NCBI GenBank assembly: GCA_900107365.1
Contig: FNPS01000001.1
Span: 1,070,715-1,134,714 of the forward strand
DNA: 64,000 nt
Direction: 5' to 3'
Origin: Flavobacterium aquidurense
GTDB taxonomy: Bacteria; Bacteroidota; Bacteroidia; Flavobacteriales; Flavobacteriaceae
Numbering within the stretch: the stretch's first letter is position 1; each line of letters starts with the position of its first letter. Position numbers and translations under genes: made by a program. A model generated the notes under the pieces. That model had not been told where the DNA came from. It was given only the letters and a program-made list of their open reading frames with translations, and searched no databases. Positions 34,279 through 43,921 of this stretch are shown piece after piece.

Positions 34279-35996
34279 GTTTAGAGGTAACTAGAAAAAA
34301 TTATACGAGTATTTTTGGTCCAACTGTTGGAGATCAAATACGTTTAGGAGATACAGAGCTTATTATAGAAATTGAAAAAGATTTCTGCTCTTATGGAGAC
34401 GAAGCAAAATTTGGAGGCGGAAAAACAGTTAGAGACGGTATGTGCCAATCTTCTACTGCTTTGCGTGATGAAGGTGTTCTAGATTTTGTAATTACTGGTG
34501 CGACAATTATTGACCACTGGGGAATTGTAAAAGGAGATATTGGTATTAAAGATGGGAAAATTGTTGGAGTTGGTAGAGCGGGAAATCCTGATACCATGGA
34601 CAATATCACACCAGGCATGATTATCGGAGCTTCAACAGAAGTTCATGGAGGACATGGATATATTGTTACAGCTGGAGGAATTGATACGCACATACACTTT
34701 ATTAGTCCTACTCAAATTGAAACAGCTTTGTACAGTGGTGTTACTACCATGATCGGTGGTGGAACTGGCCCTGCTGATGGAACAAATGCTACAACAGTTA
34801 CTCCAGGAAAACACAACATCAAAAGAATGTTACAGGCTGCAGAAGCATTTCCTGTAAACGTTGGTTTTTTCGGAAAAGGAAATGTGGCTACAGAAGCTCC
34901 AATTGAAGAACAAATCGAAGCAGGAGCCTTAGGAGTAAAAATCCATGAAGATTGGGGGGCAACTCCAGCTGTAATTGATGCTTCTTTAAAAGCGGCAGAT
35001 AAATATGATGTGCAGGTAGCCATTCATACCGATACGCTTAATGAAGGAGGATTTCTTGAAGATACCATGAATGCTATTGCAGGACGTGTTATCCACACCT
35101 TCCATACCGAAGGAGCAGGTGGTGGCCATGCGCCTGATATTATCAAGGCGGCAATGTATCCAAATGTATTGCCAGCATCTACAAATCCAACCAGACCTTA
35201 TACAACAAATACTATCGATGAACATTTGGATATGTTGATGGTTTGTCATCATTTGAGTCCGCAAATCCCGGAAGATGTGGCTTTTGCCGATTCGCGTATT
35301 CGCCCTGAAACTATTGCTGCAGAAGATGTGCTTCAAGATATGGGAGTGTTCAGTATCATGAGTTCTGATTCTCAGGCTATGGGACGTGTAGGTGAAGTAA
35401 TTACCCGTACTTGGCAAACGGCAGATAAGATGAAGAAACAGAAAGGTCATTTAGCCGAAGATGCAGCAAACAAAAACGACAACTATCGCGCAAAAAGATA
35501 TGTGTCTAAATACACAATTAATCCTGCAATCGCGCACGGAATTTCTAATTATGTTGGGTCAATAGAAGCAGGCAAAATTGCTGACTTGGTAATTTGGAAA
35601 CCTTCATTATTTGGAGTGAAGCCAGAAATTATCGTAAAAGGAGGTTTTATTGCCGCAAGCAAAATGGGGGATGCTAATGCTTCTATTCCAACACCGCAGC
35701 CTATTATTATGCGTAATATGTTTGGAACGTATGGAAAAGCATTGACTAAAACGGTTTTTACCTTTGTTTCTCAGGCAAGTATTGATAATAATATTGCCGA
35801 AGAATATGGTTTGGAAAAGAAATTGTTAGCTGTTTCAAATTGCAGAAACATTGGCAAGGCTGATATGATTCATAACAACGCAACTCCGGAGATCATGGTA
35901 AATGCTGAAAACTATACCGTGACAATCGATGGAGAAAAAATCACCTGCGAACCAGTGGATAAACTTCCACTGGCACAATTATACTATTTATTTTAA
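34275..35996 (+). CDS. ureC: Urease alpha (catalytic) subunit
   Basis: This 573-residue amidohydrolase-fold subunit carries the two-nickel active site. The His pair is in [10 protein letters not shown], the lysine that becomes carbamylated is K222 ([10 protein letters not shown]), further nickel His lie in [10 protein letters not shown] and [16 protein letters not shown], the flap region is [16 protein letters not shown], and the Asp ligand is in [12 protein letters not shown]. All are present, so the enzyme should be active. Its start overlaps ureB. A 13-bp hairpin lies 22 bp after the stop, ahead of a barrel gene placed between the structural and accessory genes. Confidence 0.98.
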   Translation: MSLEVTRKNYTSIFGPTVGDQIRLGDTELIIEIEKDFCSYGDEAKFGGGKTVRDGMCQSSTALRDEGVLDFVITGATIIDHWGIVKGDIGIKDGKIVGVGRAGNPDTMDNITPGMIIGASTEVHGGHGYIVTAGGIDTHIHFISPTQIETALYSGVTTMIGGGTGPADGTNATTVTPGKHNIKRMLQAAEAFPVNVGFFGKGNVATEAPIEEQIEAGALGVKIHEDWGATPAVIDASLKAADKYDVQVAIHTDTLNEGGFLEDTMNAIAGRVIHTFHTEGAGGGHAPDIIKAAMYPNVLPASTNPTRPYTTNTIDEHLDMLMVCHHLSPQIPEDVAFADSRIRPETIAAEDVLQDMGVFSIMSSDSQAMGRVGEVITRTWQTADKMKKQKGHLAEDAANKNDNYRAKRYVSKYTINPAIAHGISNYVGSIEAGKIADLVIWKPSLFGVKPEIIVKGGFIAASKMGDANASIPTPQPIIMRNMFGTYGKALTKTVFTFVSQASIDNNIAEEYGLEKKLLAVSNCRNIGKADMIHNNATPEIMVNAENYTVTIDGEKITCEPVDKLPLAQLYYLF

Positions 35997-36017
35997 TTAA
36001 TAACTCTTATTCTACTT

Positions 36018-36049
36018 CTTACTGCGGCAATTCATTTTGTTGCAGTAAG
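36018..36049 (+). other. Intercistronic hairpin after ureC
   Basis: The arms CTTACTGCGGCAA (36018-36030) and TTGTTGCAGTAAG (36037-36049) form a 13-bp RNA stem including two G-U pairs around a 6-nt loop. No T tract follows, and the genes continue on the same strand. It looks like an mRNA 3'-end stabiliser or partial terminator that would favour ureABC over downstream genes. Confidence 0.6.
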
Positions 36050-36080
36050 ATTAGGGATAAAAACCTCAAAAAAGAATTTT

Positions 36081-36668
36081 ATGAATAATTGGAAAATTAA
36101 TTTGGGTTTTATTCTTTTTCTAGTATGTGCCAGTCTTACAACGGTTCGTGCACAAAAAGGATCTTTAATGCTTTATGGTTCTTTAACTTATAAAGATAAT
36201 AATAATACGGGAAGTAGTTTTGGTGCAAATCCAATTGGGGTGGGATATTTTTTTAATGATCATGTTGTTGCAGGGATGAATTTTGCTTTTGATCAAGAGA
36301 AAAACGCAGCAGGAAATCTTACCGACTCTAAACACGAAATCGGTCCTTTTTACAGTGACTCTTGGAGTATCGGAGATCATTTTGCCATTATCGCTCAGGC
36401 TGACGCGCATTATGTATGGGGAAATACGCTTATGAATACTCCAGGATCTTATAGCTATAACGGTTATCTGGGAAGAATCTATCCAATTGTAGCCGTACTT
36501 CTTGGTCATGGATGGGCACTAAAAGCGAAGTTCTGTGAATTATCATATGAAAATACTACAGGAAATGATGCAAATAAAACGAGTAATCGAACATTTGTTG
36601 CCGGAATAAATGGATCAACATTCGGATTAGGAGTTTCAAAAAACATTTCCCTTAAAAAATCGAAATAA
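36081..36668 (+). CDS. Outer-membrane barrel protein inside the urease cluster
   Basis: This 195-residue exported protein has a signal peptide ending RAQ and an eight-strand-like pattern (SLMLYGSLTYKD, NPIGVGYFFNDHVVAGMNFAF, STFGLGVSKNISLKKSK). It belongs to the general Bacteroidota beta-barrel group. Its stop overlaps the ureE start by one base (TAATG), so it is part of the operon. A channel for urea or nickel, or a sensor of the envelope, is possible, but no urease role for such a protein is known to me. Confidence 0.7.
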   Translation: MNNWKINLGFILFLVCASLTTVRAQKGSLMLYGSLTYKDNNNTGSSFGANPIGVGYFFNDHVVAGMNFAFDQEKNAAGNLTDSKHEIGPFYSDSWSIGDHFAIIAQADAHYVWGNTLMNTPGSYSYNGYLGRIYPIVAVLLGHGWALKAKFCELSYENTTGNDANKTSNRTFVAGINGSTFGLGVSKNISLKKSK

Positions 36669-37171
36669 TGATTATACAACAGATAATAGGTAATACAAAA
36701 ACACATTCAATTGAAGGTCTTGAGATCGATCTTCTCGAAATTGAGTGGTTTGAAACTACTAAGAGAATTCAGCGCAAGCGAACAAATTCAGGATTAGAAA
36801 TTGCGATTAAGTTTATTCAGGAAGGTCAGCGATTGAATCAAGATGATATTCTTTATCAAGATGATAAAAAAGCAGTCGTTGTAAACATTAAACCTTGCGA
36901 AGCGATTGTAATGACACCTTCATCTTTATTAGAAATGGGTACGATTTGTTATGAAATTGGAAACAAGCATCTTCCATTATTTATTCAAAATAATCAGATT
37001 ATGATGCCTTTTGAAATGCCAATGTTTAGATGGCTTGAAGCGAGTGGTTATAAACCAGAAAAACAGGAGATTAAGCTCTTGCATTTGCTAAAATCAAATG
37101 TAGCACCTCATGGTCACGGAAATTCGTCTCTTTTTACAAAAATCCTAAACATGGCTTCTTCAAATGACTAA
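36668..37171 (+). CDS. ureE: Urease accessory protein UreE
   Basis: This 167-residue nickel metallochaperone has an N-terminal peptide-binding domain (about 1-75) and a C-terminal metal domain (about 76-150). The C-terminal end carries the histidine motif APHGHGN, shorter than the polyhistidine tail of Klebsiella UreE. It delivers nickel to UreG. It overlaps the preceding barrel gene by one base and ureF by 8 bp. Confidence 0.92.
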   Translation: MIIQQIIGNTKTHSIEGLEIDLLEIEWFETTKRIQRKRTNSGLEIAIKFIQEGQRLNQDDILYQDDKKAVVVNIKPCEAIVMTPSSLLEMGTICYEIGNKHLPLFIQNNQIMMPFEMPMFRWLEASGYKPEKQEIKLLHLLKSNVAPHGHGNSSLFTKILNMASSND

Positions 37172-37862
37172 TATAGAAAACACTTATTTAGGAAGTCTTC
37201 TCCATTTGGCAGATCCAACTTTGCCAATTGGTGGATATACACACTCTAACGGATTGGAGACTTATGTTCAGGACGAGGCAGTAAATTCTGTGGCTTCGGC
37301 AAAAGAGTTTGTAACAAACATGTTAATGTATAACATTAAGTATAATGACGCAGCCTTTTTAAAACTAGCTTATGTAGCTGCCGCAAATAATGACTTTGAG
37401 ACTATAATTAAACTCGATCAGGAATGCAGTGCTTTAAAGAGTCCGCGTGAAATACGCGAAGCAAGCCAGAAACTGGGAATTCGATTAATCAAGATTTTTC
37501 GAAGACAGAAGGCATTTGATCTCGTCAATGATTATGAACGTGCAATCGCCGATAAAAAGGCATCTGCACACTATTGCATTGCTTTTGGAATGTACGCGCA
37601 GTTGCTGGAAATTCCTCTGGACGAAGCTTTATTCGCATTCTATTACAATGCCGCTATCGGAATGATTACCAATTCGGTTAAGCTAGTGCCTCTAGGACAA
37701 CTAGATGGACAAGATGTTTTATTCGAATTGGAGCCACTGCTTAAAAAATTAGCAAAAGAAACTTTAACAATAGACAGAGAACTTGTAGGTCTTTGCAGCA
37801 TCGCTTTTGATATTCGATGCATGCAACACGAGAGACTTTATTCAAGATTATATATGTCGTAG
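37164..37862 (+). CDS. ureF: Urease accessory protein UreF
   Basis: This 232-residue all-helical protein matches UreF: LLHLADPTLPIGGYTHSNGLETYVQ at the N-terminus and YNAAIGMITNSVKLVPLGQLDGQ later are diagnostic. It joins UreD and UreG in the activation complex and acts to gate GTP hydrolysis by UreG. Its start overlaps ureE by 8 bp. A purine-rich 48-bp gap precedes ureG. Confidence 0.95.
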   Translation: MTNIENTYLGSLLHLADPTLPIGGYTHSNGLETYVQDEAVNSVASAKEFVTNMLMYNIKYNDAAFLKLAYVAAANNDFETIIKLDQECSALKSPREIREASQKLGIRLIKIFRRQKAFDLVNDYERAIADKKASAHYCIAFGMYAQLLEIPLDEALFAFYYNAAIGMITNSVKLVPLGQLDGQDVLFELEPLLKKLAKETLTIDRELVGLCSIAFDIRCMQHERLYSRLYMS

Positions 37863-37910
37863 GAAAAGAAGAGAGAATAAATAAGAAAGAGAAAATAAAA
37901 AAACAAAGAA

Positions 37911-38549
37911 ATGGAAACTAGAAAATATGTAAAAATAGGAGTTGCTGGGCCTGTAGGATCAGGAAAAACAGCATTGTTAGAACGTTTAAGCCGAAAAATG
38001 CTAAACGACTATAATTTAGGTGTAATTACTAATGACATCTACACTAAAGAAGATGCCGAATTTATGGTAAAAAACAGTTTGCTGCCAAAAGAAAAAATCA
38101 TTGGAGTAGAAACTGGAGGATGTCCTCACACAGCGATTCGTGAAGATGCGAGTATGAATTTGGAAGCAGTAGATGAATTGGTTTCACGCTTTCCTGATAT
38201 CGAATTAATTTTAATTGAAAGTGGTGGAGATAACCTTTCAGCAACTTTTTCACCAGATTTGGCCGACGTTACGATTTTCGTAATTGACGTGGCCGAAGGA
38301 GAGAAAATCCCTCGTAAAGGTGGGCCAGGTATTACAAGATCAGATTTGCTTTTGATAAATAAAATTGACTTAGCACCATATGTAGGAGCTAGTTTAGAAG
38401 TGATGGAGAACGATGCACGTAGAATGAGAAAAGGGGCACCGTTTGTATTCTCAAATCTTAGATCTACAGAAGGAATTGATGAAGTTATTGGCTGGATCAA
38501 GAAATATGCATTGTTAGAAGATATTGAAGAACCAAATTTAGTTCGTTAA
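37911..38549 (+). CDS. ureG: Urease accessory GTPase UreG
   Basis: This 212-residue SIMIBI GTPase has the P-loop GPVGSGKT (residues 13-20), the nickel-binding CPH motif in [17 protein letters not shown], a Walker-B-like [17 protein letters not shown] and the NKID guanine motif ([14 protein letters not shown]). It couples GTP hydrolysis to nickel insertion into UreC. It lies 48 bp after ureF and 4 bp before ureD. Confidence 0.97.
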   Translation: METRKYVKIGVAGPVGSGKTALLERLSRKMLNDYNLGVITNDIYTKEDAEFMVKNSLLPKEKIIGVETGGCPHTAIREDASMNLEAVDELVSRFPDIELILIESGGDNLSATFSPDLADVTIFVIDVAEGEKIPRKGGPGITRSDLLLINKIDLAPYVGASLEVMENDARRMRKGAPFVFSNLRSTEGIDEVIGWIKKYALLEDIEEPNLVR

Positions 38550-38553
38550 TCAA

Positions 38554-39351
38554 ATGGTAAGTACCCTAAAAATAGAAGTAGAAGAAAGGGATGGGGAATC
38601 ATTTTTAAGAGATGCATACGTGACACAGCCCTTCAGGATTATGCCTGTTGGGCAGTATAAATCTGATGGAGCTTCGTATTTGATGATCATGAGTTCATCA
38701 CCTGGAATTTTAAGCGGTGACGTTTACGATATACAGGTGAATGTAAAAGAAAATGCTCGTTTGCAATTGCAGTCACAATCCTATCAGCGATTGTTTAACA
38801 TGGATGGGAGTGCTTCGCAGATCATGAATGTCAAAATGGAAAAAGGAACTTCTTTCTCGTATGTTCCTCATCCTGTGGTGCCTCATGAAGATTCAACATT
38901 TAAAAGTCATAATAAGATTTACATCGAAGATGATTGTGATTTGACGATAAGCGAAATCATTACCTGCGGCCGTAAACATCACGGAGAAACTTTTAAGTAT
39001 GCTCATTTTCAAAATCTTCTAGAGGTTTATCATCACGATAGACTGGTCTTAAAAGACAATGTTCTCTTAAGACCAGATATTATGCCCTTAGCAGCGATGG
39101 GTTTGCTCGAAGGCTTTACCCATCAAGGAACTTTTGTATATCTCAATACAAAAGATGACGACTTAGAAGATCGTATAGAATACTTTTTTAAAGAACTTGA
39201 AGGACTAGAAAATGTATCATTCGGAATAAGTAAGCTAGAAGCAAACGGTTTTGTGATTAGAATTCTAGGAAATGGAGGAGAGCAAATGTTTGATTTTTTC
39301 AGAAAAGTGCAGGATGTGCTTTGGGAAGAAAAAGCAGTAATACAAATTTAA
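38554..39351 (+). CDS. ureD: Urease accessory protein UreD
   Basis: This 265-residue scaffold protein of the urease activation complex is named UreH in Helicobacter. PFRIMPVGQ, SPGILSGDVYDIQVNVKENARLQLQSQ and the HPVVPHEDSTFKSHNKIYIEDD stretch are characteristic. It forms part of the path that carries nickel from UreG to UreC. It sits last among the accessory genes here, whereas in many Gram-negative operons ureD comes first. Confidence 0.94.
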   Translation: MVSTLKIEVEERDGESFLRDAYVTQPFRIMPVGQYKSDGASYLMIMSSSPGILSGDVYDIQVNVKENARLQLQSQSYQRLFNMDGSASQIMNVKMEKGTSFSYVPHPVVPHEDSTFKSHNKIYIEDDCDLTISEIITCGRKHHGETFKYAHFQNLLEVYHHDRLVLKDNVLLRPDIMPLAAMGLLEGFTHQGTFVYLNTKDDDLEDRIEYFFKELEGLENVSFGISKLEANGFVIRILGNGGEQMFDFFRKVQDVLWEEKAVIQI

Positions 39352-39358
39352 ACAGGTT

Positions 39359-40057
39359 ATGGATTCAAATTTAATAGCATTATCAATTACAGCGATCAGC
39401 ATCAGCTTTTTTCATACCGCTTCGGGACCTGATCATTATTTGCCATTTATTGTTTTATCAAGATCTCGCAAATGGAGTATGTCCAAGACAATTATGCTTA
39501 CAATAGTTTGCGGTTTAGGGCATATTTTGAGTTCGGTAGTTTTAGGATTTATTGGAGTTTTTTTAGGATGGCAAATCAATAAAATAACATTTTTCCAAGA
39601 TTTTAGAGGCAATGTTGCAAGTTGGGCACTGCTGTTATTTGGTGCAATTTATCTTATTTACGGGCTTTGGGCAGCATACAAGAACAAAGCGCACAAACAC
39701 TTTGACGTAATGGGAGAAGATGTATTTGTGTTTTCGCATAAACATGGAGAAGTGGTTATGCCTACGAATCGAGTTAAAGTAACGCCTTTAGTTTTGTTTG
39801 CCATTTTCGTAATGGGACCAAGTGAACCTCTAATTCCTTTATTATTCTATTCTGGATTGAAACGTTCTGTTGGTGAAATTTCTACAATTATTGGTGTTTT
39901 TACTCTCAGTACTGTTTTGACTATGCTTGGTATGGTGCTTTTAGGTGTATATGGATATTCTTTTTTCAAAACAGAGAAACTCGAACGTTATACCCCAGCA
40001 ATTAGCGGAGCAGTAGTTTTAGCATGTGGTGTCGGGATGTTTTTTTTAGGCTGGTAA
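39359..40057 (+). CDS. UreH/NicO-like nickel permease
   Basis: This 232-residue inner-membrane protein has about six helices. The first helix contains FFHTASGPDHYLPF, a His-Asp-His signature like that of NicO/RcnA and UreH-type nickel or cobalt transporters. A cytoplasmic loop rich in histidine follows (NKAHKHFDVMG ... FSHKHGEV), and FVMGPSEPLIPLLF is another conserved helix. It probably brings nickel across the inner membrane for UreE and UreG. It begins 8 bp after ureD and precedes the urea channel gene. Confidence 0.8.
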   Translation: MDSNLIALSITAISISFFHTASGPDHYLPFIVLSRSRKWSMSKTIMLTIVCGLGHILSSVVLGFIGVFLGWQINKITFFQDFRGNVASWALLLFGAIYLIYGLWAAYKNKAHKHFDVMGEDVFVFSHKHGEVVMPTNRVKVTPLVLFAIFVMGPSEPLIPLLFYSGLKRSVGEISTIIGVFTLSTVLTMLGMVLLGVYGYSFFKTEKLERYTPAISGAVVLACGVGMFFLGW

Positions 40058-40091
40058 TTCAAATAATTTTTATTTCTAGAAGTATACACAA

Positions 40092-40952
40092 ATGAAAAAA
40101 ATAAAATCAATAGTAGAAACAGTGCTTAAGGGCATTGGACAAATCATGCTTCAAGAAAGTGCTTGGACAGGATTATTATTTTTAATTGCGATATCTTATG
40201 ATTCTGTCCTTATGGGATTCGCGGCCTTACTGAGTGCTATAATCGGTACTGCGACGGCAAAAATTTGCAATTTTAGTGACGAAAATATAAAAGCAGGTTT
40301 GTACGGATTTAATGCAACGTTGGTCGGAGTAGGATTAGCTTTCTTCTTTGAAACAAGTCCGTTAATATGGTTTTTACTTGTTTTAGGATCTGTACTAAGC
40401 ACATTGCTTATGGAATTTTCTATTCGTAAAAAGATTCCCTTTTTCACCTTTCCTTTTATTGTAATTACGGTAATTGCTGTTTTGAGTATCCAACATTTTG
40501 GATTAGCAACAGCAAGAGTGTCTGTAGCAAAAGGAGAGATGCCTGAACTTGAAGATTTTGCAGTAGCAGCGCATGCCTATAGTGAAGTGATTTTTCAGGG
40601 AACTATTGCTGCAGGTTTGCTGTTTTTTATTGGAGTTTTTCTCAATAATCCCACAGCAGCTTTATACGGATTCCTAGCGGCAGTAATTGCAGCAGCAATT
40701 GCACATTTTGATCAAGATTCTGTAAAATTAATAGAAGATGGAATGTTTAGTTTCAACGCTGTTTTATGCGGAATTGCATGCAGCGGAACAAAACCAAGAG
40801 ATGGATTATATGTATTGCTATCAGTCGTCATAGCAACTTACTTTGACATTTTTATGATGCATAATGGATGGATTACACTTACGTTTCCATTTGTTTTATC
40901 GATGTGGGTAATTGTATTCCTAAAAAAAATAGTAGGCCGTTTTGAAAATTAA
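40092..40952 (+). CDS. Urea channel (UT family)
   Basis: This 286-residue polytopic membrane protein is of the urea transporter UT family (PF03253). The internal duplication is visible: IKAGLYGFNATLVGVGLAFFFE in the first half and IEDGMFSFNAVLCGIACSG in the second, each with the Phe-Asn-Ala segment. FLNNPTAALYGFLAAVIAAAIA links them. It allows passive urea entry to the cytoplasm, where urease acts. It lies 35 bp after the nickel permease gene. About ten helices are expected. Confidence 0.9.
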   Translation: MKKIKSIVETVLKGIGQIMLQESAWTGLLFLIAISYDSVLMGFAALLSAIIGTATAKICNFSDENIKAGLYGFNATLVGVGLAFFFETSPLIWFLLVLGSVLSTLLMEFSIRKKIPFFTFPFIVITVIAVLSIQHFGLATARVSVAKGEMPELEDFAVAAHAYSEVIFQGTIAAGLLFFIGVFLNNPTAALYGFLAAVIAAAIAHFDQDSVKLIEDGMFSFNAVLCGIACSGTKPRDGLYVLLSVVIATYFDIFMMHNGWITLTFPFVLSMWVIVFLKKIVGRFEN

Positions 40953-40981
40953 ACGGCAATTGTAGAAGAAAATTAATAATA

Positions 40982-43039
40982 ATGAGAAACAAACTTTTTA
41001 CAGCAATTGTAATAGTATTGTTAACGGTGCAGAATGGATTTGCTCAAGAAGTAAATAAGCCAGAAGCAAAAAAATTAGAAGTAAACAAAGCAGAAGCAGA
41101 TACAGTGCATCTGAGTAAAATAGTTATCAGTAATATCGACTTCAGAAAAAAGATAATGAAAGTTGATTTAAAAATGTCACCTGTAAATTCTGCGCAGGAT
41201 TTATTGAGAAAGGTTCCCGGACTGTTTATTGCCCAGCATGCTGGAGGAGGTAAAGCAGAACAAATATTTTTGCGAGGTTTTGATAATGATCATGGAACTG
41301 ACATCAGCGTTATGGCTGATGGAATGCCAGTAAACATAGTCTCACATGCGCATGGACAGGGATATGCTGATCTGCATTTTCTAATTCCAGAAACAATCAA
41401 AGATATCGATTTTGGAAAAGGAGCTTATTATGCCGATAAAGGAGATTTTAACACCTCGGGATATGTCAATTTTAGCACATTTGACAAATTAGAGAATAAC
41501 CTTTTTAAAATTGAAGGCGGTTCATTTAATACAATGCGAGTGGTGACAATGCTTAATCTTTTAGATAAAAACAACAAGGATAAGAGTTTTTATGTCGCTG
41601 GCGAATTCAATTATACCGATGGACCGTTTGATGTCAAACAGGATTTTACACGCGTTAATTTTTTAGCGAAGTACAGCCAATGGATTGATGAAAAACAATA
41701 TATCTCTATTTTAGGATCTACTTTTACTTCAAATTGGAATGCCTCAGGACAAATTCCTGAAAGAGCAGTAGAAGAAGGAATTATAAGTAGATGGGGATCT
41801 ATAGATCCAACTGAAGGCGGAAGAACATCGAGAACTAATTTGGCATTAAATTATAGGTATTTAGCAAACGAGAACGAAGAGTTTTCCAGCAATTTATTCT
41901 ATTCTAAATATAATTTTAATCTGTTTTCGAATTTTACTTTTTTTCTAAATGATCCTGTTTATGGAGATGAGATTCAGCAAACCGATAATCGTTCTATTTA
42001 TGGACTTGAAAATAAGTATGTCCGAAGATTTGCATTTGAAAATAGCAACATGACCTGGACATCGGGAGCAGGATTTCGTTTTGATGATATCAAGGATTTA
42101 CAATTAAATCATGTCTATCAGCGTGATTTATTGTTAGATAGAATGTCTGATGGATCTGCTACAGAAGTCAATGTTCACGGTTATACCTCAATCGATTATA
42201 GAGTTGGGAAATGGCTTATCAATCCATCAGCGAGGCTGGACTATTTTACCTTTAGTCTTCATGATCGTCTTGCTAGTTTACCTGCGGCGAAAGAAGCTTC
42301 GGCTGCCAGAGTAAGTCCAAAATTGAATATTTCGTATACACAGAACCAAAATGTGCAATGGTATATTAAGTCTGGTTTTGGATTTCATTCCAATGACGTA
42401 AGAGTTGTAGTAGCACAAGATGGAAAAGACATTCTACCTTATTCTTTTGGAAGTGATTTTGGTGTTATTCTGCGCCCAACGGCCAATATGATTATTCAGC
42501 CAGCGATCTGGCATATGTATTTGCAGCAAGAATTTGTATATGTTGGGGATGAAGCTGTGGTAGAACCGTCAGGAAAAACACGTCGTTTAGGTTTTGATTT
42601 GAGTTTGAGATACCAACCGATTTCTTGGCTTTATTTAGACGGAGATCTTAATTATGCCCATGCCCGTTTTATTGATGAGCCAAAAGGAGAAGATTATATT
42701 CCGTTAGTACCAACTCTTACCAGTACTGGAGGCGTTGCGGTAAAACTTTCTTCGGGTTTTTCGGCAAATCTAAGATACCGCTATATGGATTCACGTCCTG
42801 CCATCGAAGATAATTCGGTAAGAACAAGAGGTTATTTCGTCAATGATCTTGTCTTGGCTTATGGAAAAAGAAACTGGGAAGTAAATATGCAGTTTCAAAA
42901 CATCTTTAATACCAAATGGAATGAAGCGCAATTTGAAACAGAGACCAGACTTAGAGACGAGGCTAGTTCAGTATCAGAATTATGTTTTACTCCCGGAACT
43001 CCTTTCGCTGTGAAAGCAGGAATAAGCTACAAATTTTAA
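40982..43039 (+). CDS. TonB-dependent receptor, probable nickel-complex uptake
   Basis: This 685-residue outer-membrane receptor has a signal peptide (ending GFAQ), a plug domain (about 55-165) and a 22-strand barrel. The plug carries LLRKVPGLFIAQHAGGGKAE, LRGFDNDHGTDISVMADGMPVN and HAHGQGYADLHFLIP. It lacks the SusC-type carboxypeptidase-like N-domain, so it is more like a metal or cobalamin receptor. The several His in the plug (HAGGG, SHAHGQ, DLHF) and its place after ureABCEFGD, the nickel permease and the urea channel suggest a nickel chelate as ligand. That assignment is inference. Confidence 0.85.
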   Translation: MRNKLFTAIVIVLLTVQNGFAQEVNKPEAKKLEVNKAEADTVHLSKIVISNIDFRKKIMKVDLKMSPVNSAQDLLRKVPGLFIAQHAGGGKAEQIFLRGFDNDHGTDISVMADGMPVNIVSHAHGQGYADLHFLIPETIKDIDFGKGAYYADKGDFNTSGYVNFSTFDKLENNLFKIEGGSFNTMRVVTMLNLLDKNNKDKSFYVAGEFNYTDGPFDVKQDFTRVNFLAKYSQWIDEKQYISILGSTFTSNWNASGQIPERAVEEGIISRWGSIDPTEGGRTSRTNLALNYRYLANENEEFSSNLFYSKYNFNLFSNFTFFLNDPVYGDEIQQTDNRSIYGLENKYVRRFAFENSNMTWTSGAGFRFDDIKDLQLNHVYQRDLLLDRMSDGSATEVNVHGYTSIDYRVGKWLINPSARLDYFTFSLHDRLASLPAAKEASAARVSPKLNISYTQNQNVQWYIKSGFGFHSNDVRVVVAQDGKDILPYSFGSDFGVILRPTANMIIQPAIWHMYLQQEFVYVGDEAVVEPSGKTRRLGFDLSLRYQPISWLYLDGDLNYAHARFIDEPKGEDYIPLVPTLTSTGGVAVKLSSGFSANLRYRYMDSRPAIEDNSVRTRGYFVNDLVLAYGKRNWEVNMQFQNIFNTKWNEAQFETETRLRDEASSVSELCFTPGTPFAVKAGISYKF

Positions 43040-43051
43040 ATTTTAGAAAAT

Positions 43052-43858
43052 ATGAAAAACGTGTCTGCAAAAAGCAAATTGCTATTGGCAGTGGTCATTT
43101 TTGTGGTCACATTTAGTAATAAATCATATGCACAGTTAAGCCCACCAGGCTTGGGAGAGGCAAAAAATGCTTCTTGGTTTGCCTTTGGCGTTAGGCAGTC
43201 TTTAGACTCGCTTAAACAAAAAGAATCGACAACTTATGTAGGTGTTGGTTTAAAGAGTAGTCCAGATGAGAATAATCCATTTTCTAAAATGGCAATTCTG
43301 GTAATCAACGAGGAAATTTCCAGCCGTTATAGCAAGAATTGGGAATACTCGTACGCACTTAGCTACAGGAGGTCTAGTAATTACGATCCTAAAGCCCCAT
43401 ATGAAACATTATATCCTGCCATTGAACAGGAATTTAGATTATACGGCCGTTATTCCTATATCAGGGAAGGCAATGGACTGAAATGGAAAAACACAGTAAG
43501 AGGAGAGTTTAGGAAATTTTTTAACCCTGATTTTACTAGTGCCGAAGAGAATTTTCAGTTGCGTACTCGCCTCAAAACACAGCTAAGCCTGGATTTAGGA
43601 AGCACTAAAACACATCATATTATAGGAGGTGCCGAAGTTCTTTTTGCAATCAGCAAAGAAAATGAACCCGAGAAGCAGTGGTCAAAATTTGATTATAAAG
43701 AAAGCCGACTCACTCTTTACTACTCACTTACCCCACATGAAATTCCATTTATTTTCGATGTAGGCTATATGTATAACCTCATTGGTAAAGGATCTGATAT
43801 TTCAGATGTAAATTATTTGGCCTTTGATGTAATTTGGAAAAATCCTTTCGGAACATGA
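43052..43858 (+). CDS. DUF2490-like outer-membrane protein of the urease cluster
   Basis: This 268-residue exported protein has a signal peptide ending KSYAQ and beta strands such as WFAFGVRQSLDS, NWEYSYALSYRRSSNYDP, QEFRLYGRYSYIREGNG and NYLAFDVIWKNPFGT. The pattern resembles DUF2490 barrels. It starts 12 bp after the receptor gene, so the two are co-transcribed and may act together in the outer membrane. A biochemical role is not known. Confidence 0.62.
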   Translation: MKNVSAKSKLLLAVVIFVVTFSNKSYAQLSPPGLGEAKNASWFAFGVRQSLDSLKQKESTTYVGVGLKSSPDENNPFSKMAILVINEEISSRYSKNWEYSYALSYRRSSNYDPKAPYETLYPAIEQEFRLYGRYSYIREGNGLKWKNTVRGEFRKFFNPDFTSAEENFQLRTRLKTQLSLDLGSTKTHHIIGGAEVLFAISKENEPEKQWSKFDYKESRLTLYYSLTPHEIPFIFDVGYMYNLIGKGSDISDVNYLAFDVIWKNPFGT

Positions 43859-43921
43859 TAAGTCAGTAGAAAAATTTAGAGCATAAAAAAGTAATTATAA
43901 AAACAGAAAACAAATAAATTT

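Noticed and set aside
34391..35450. Long minus-strand open frames opposite ureC
   Set aside because: They have no ribosome site or family, and ureC on the plus strand is complete and certain.
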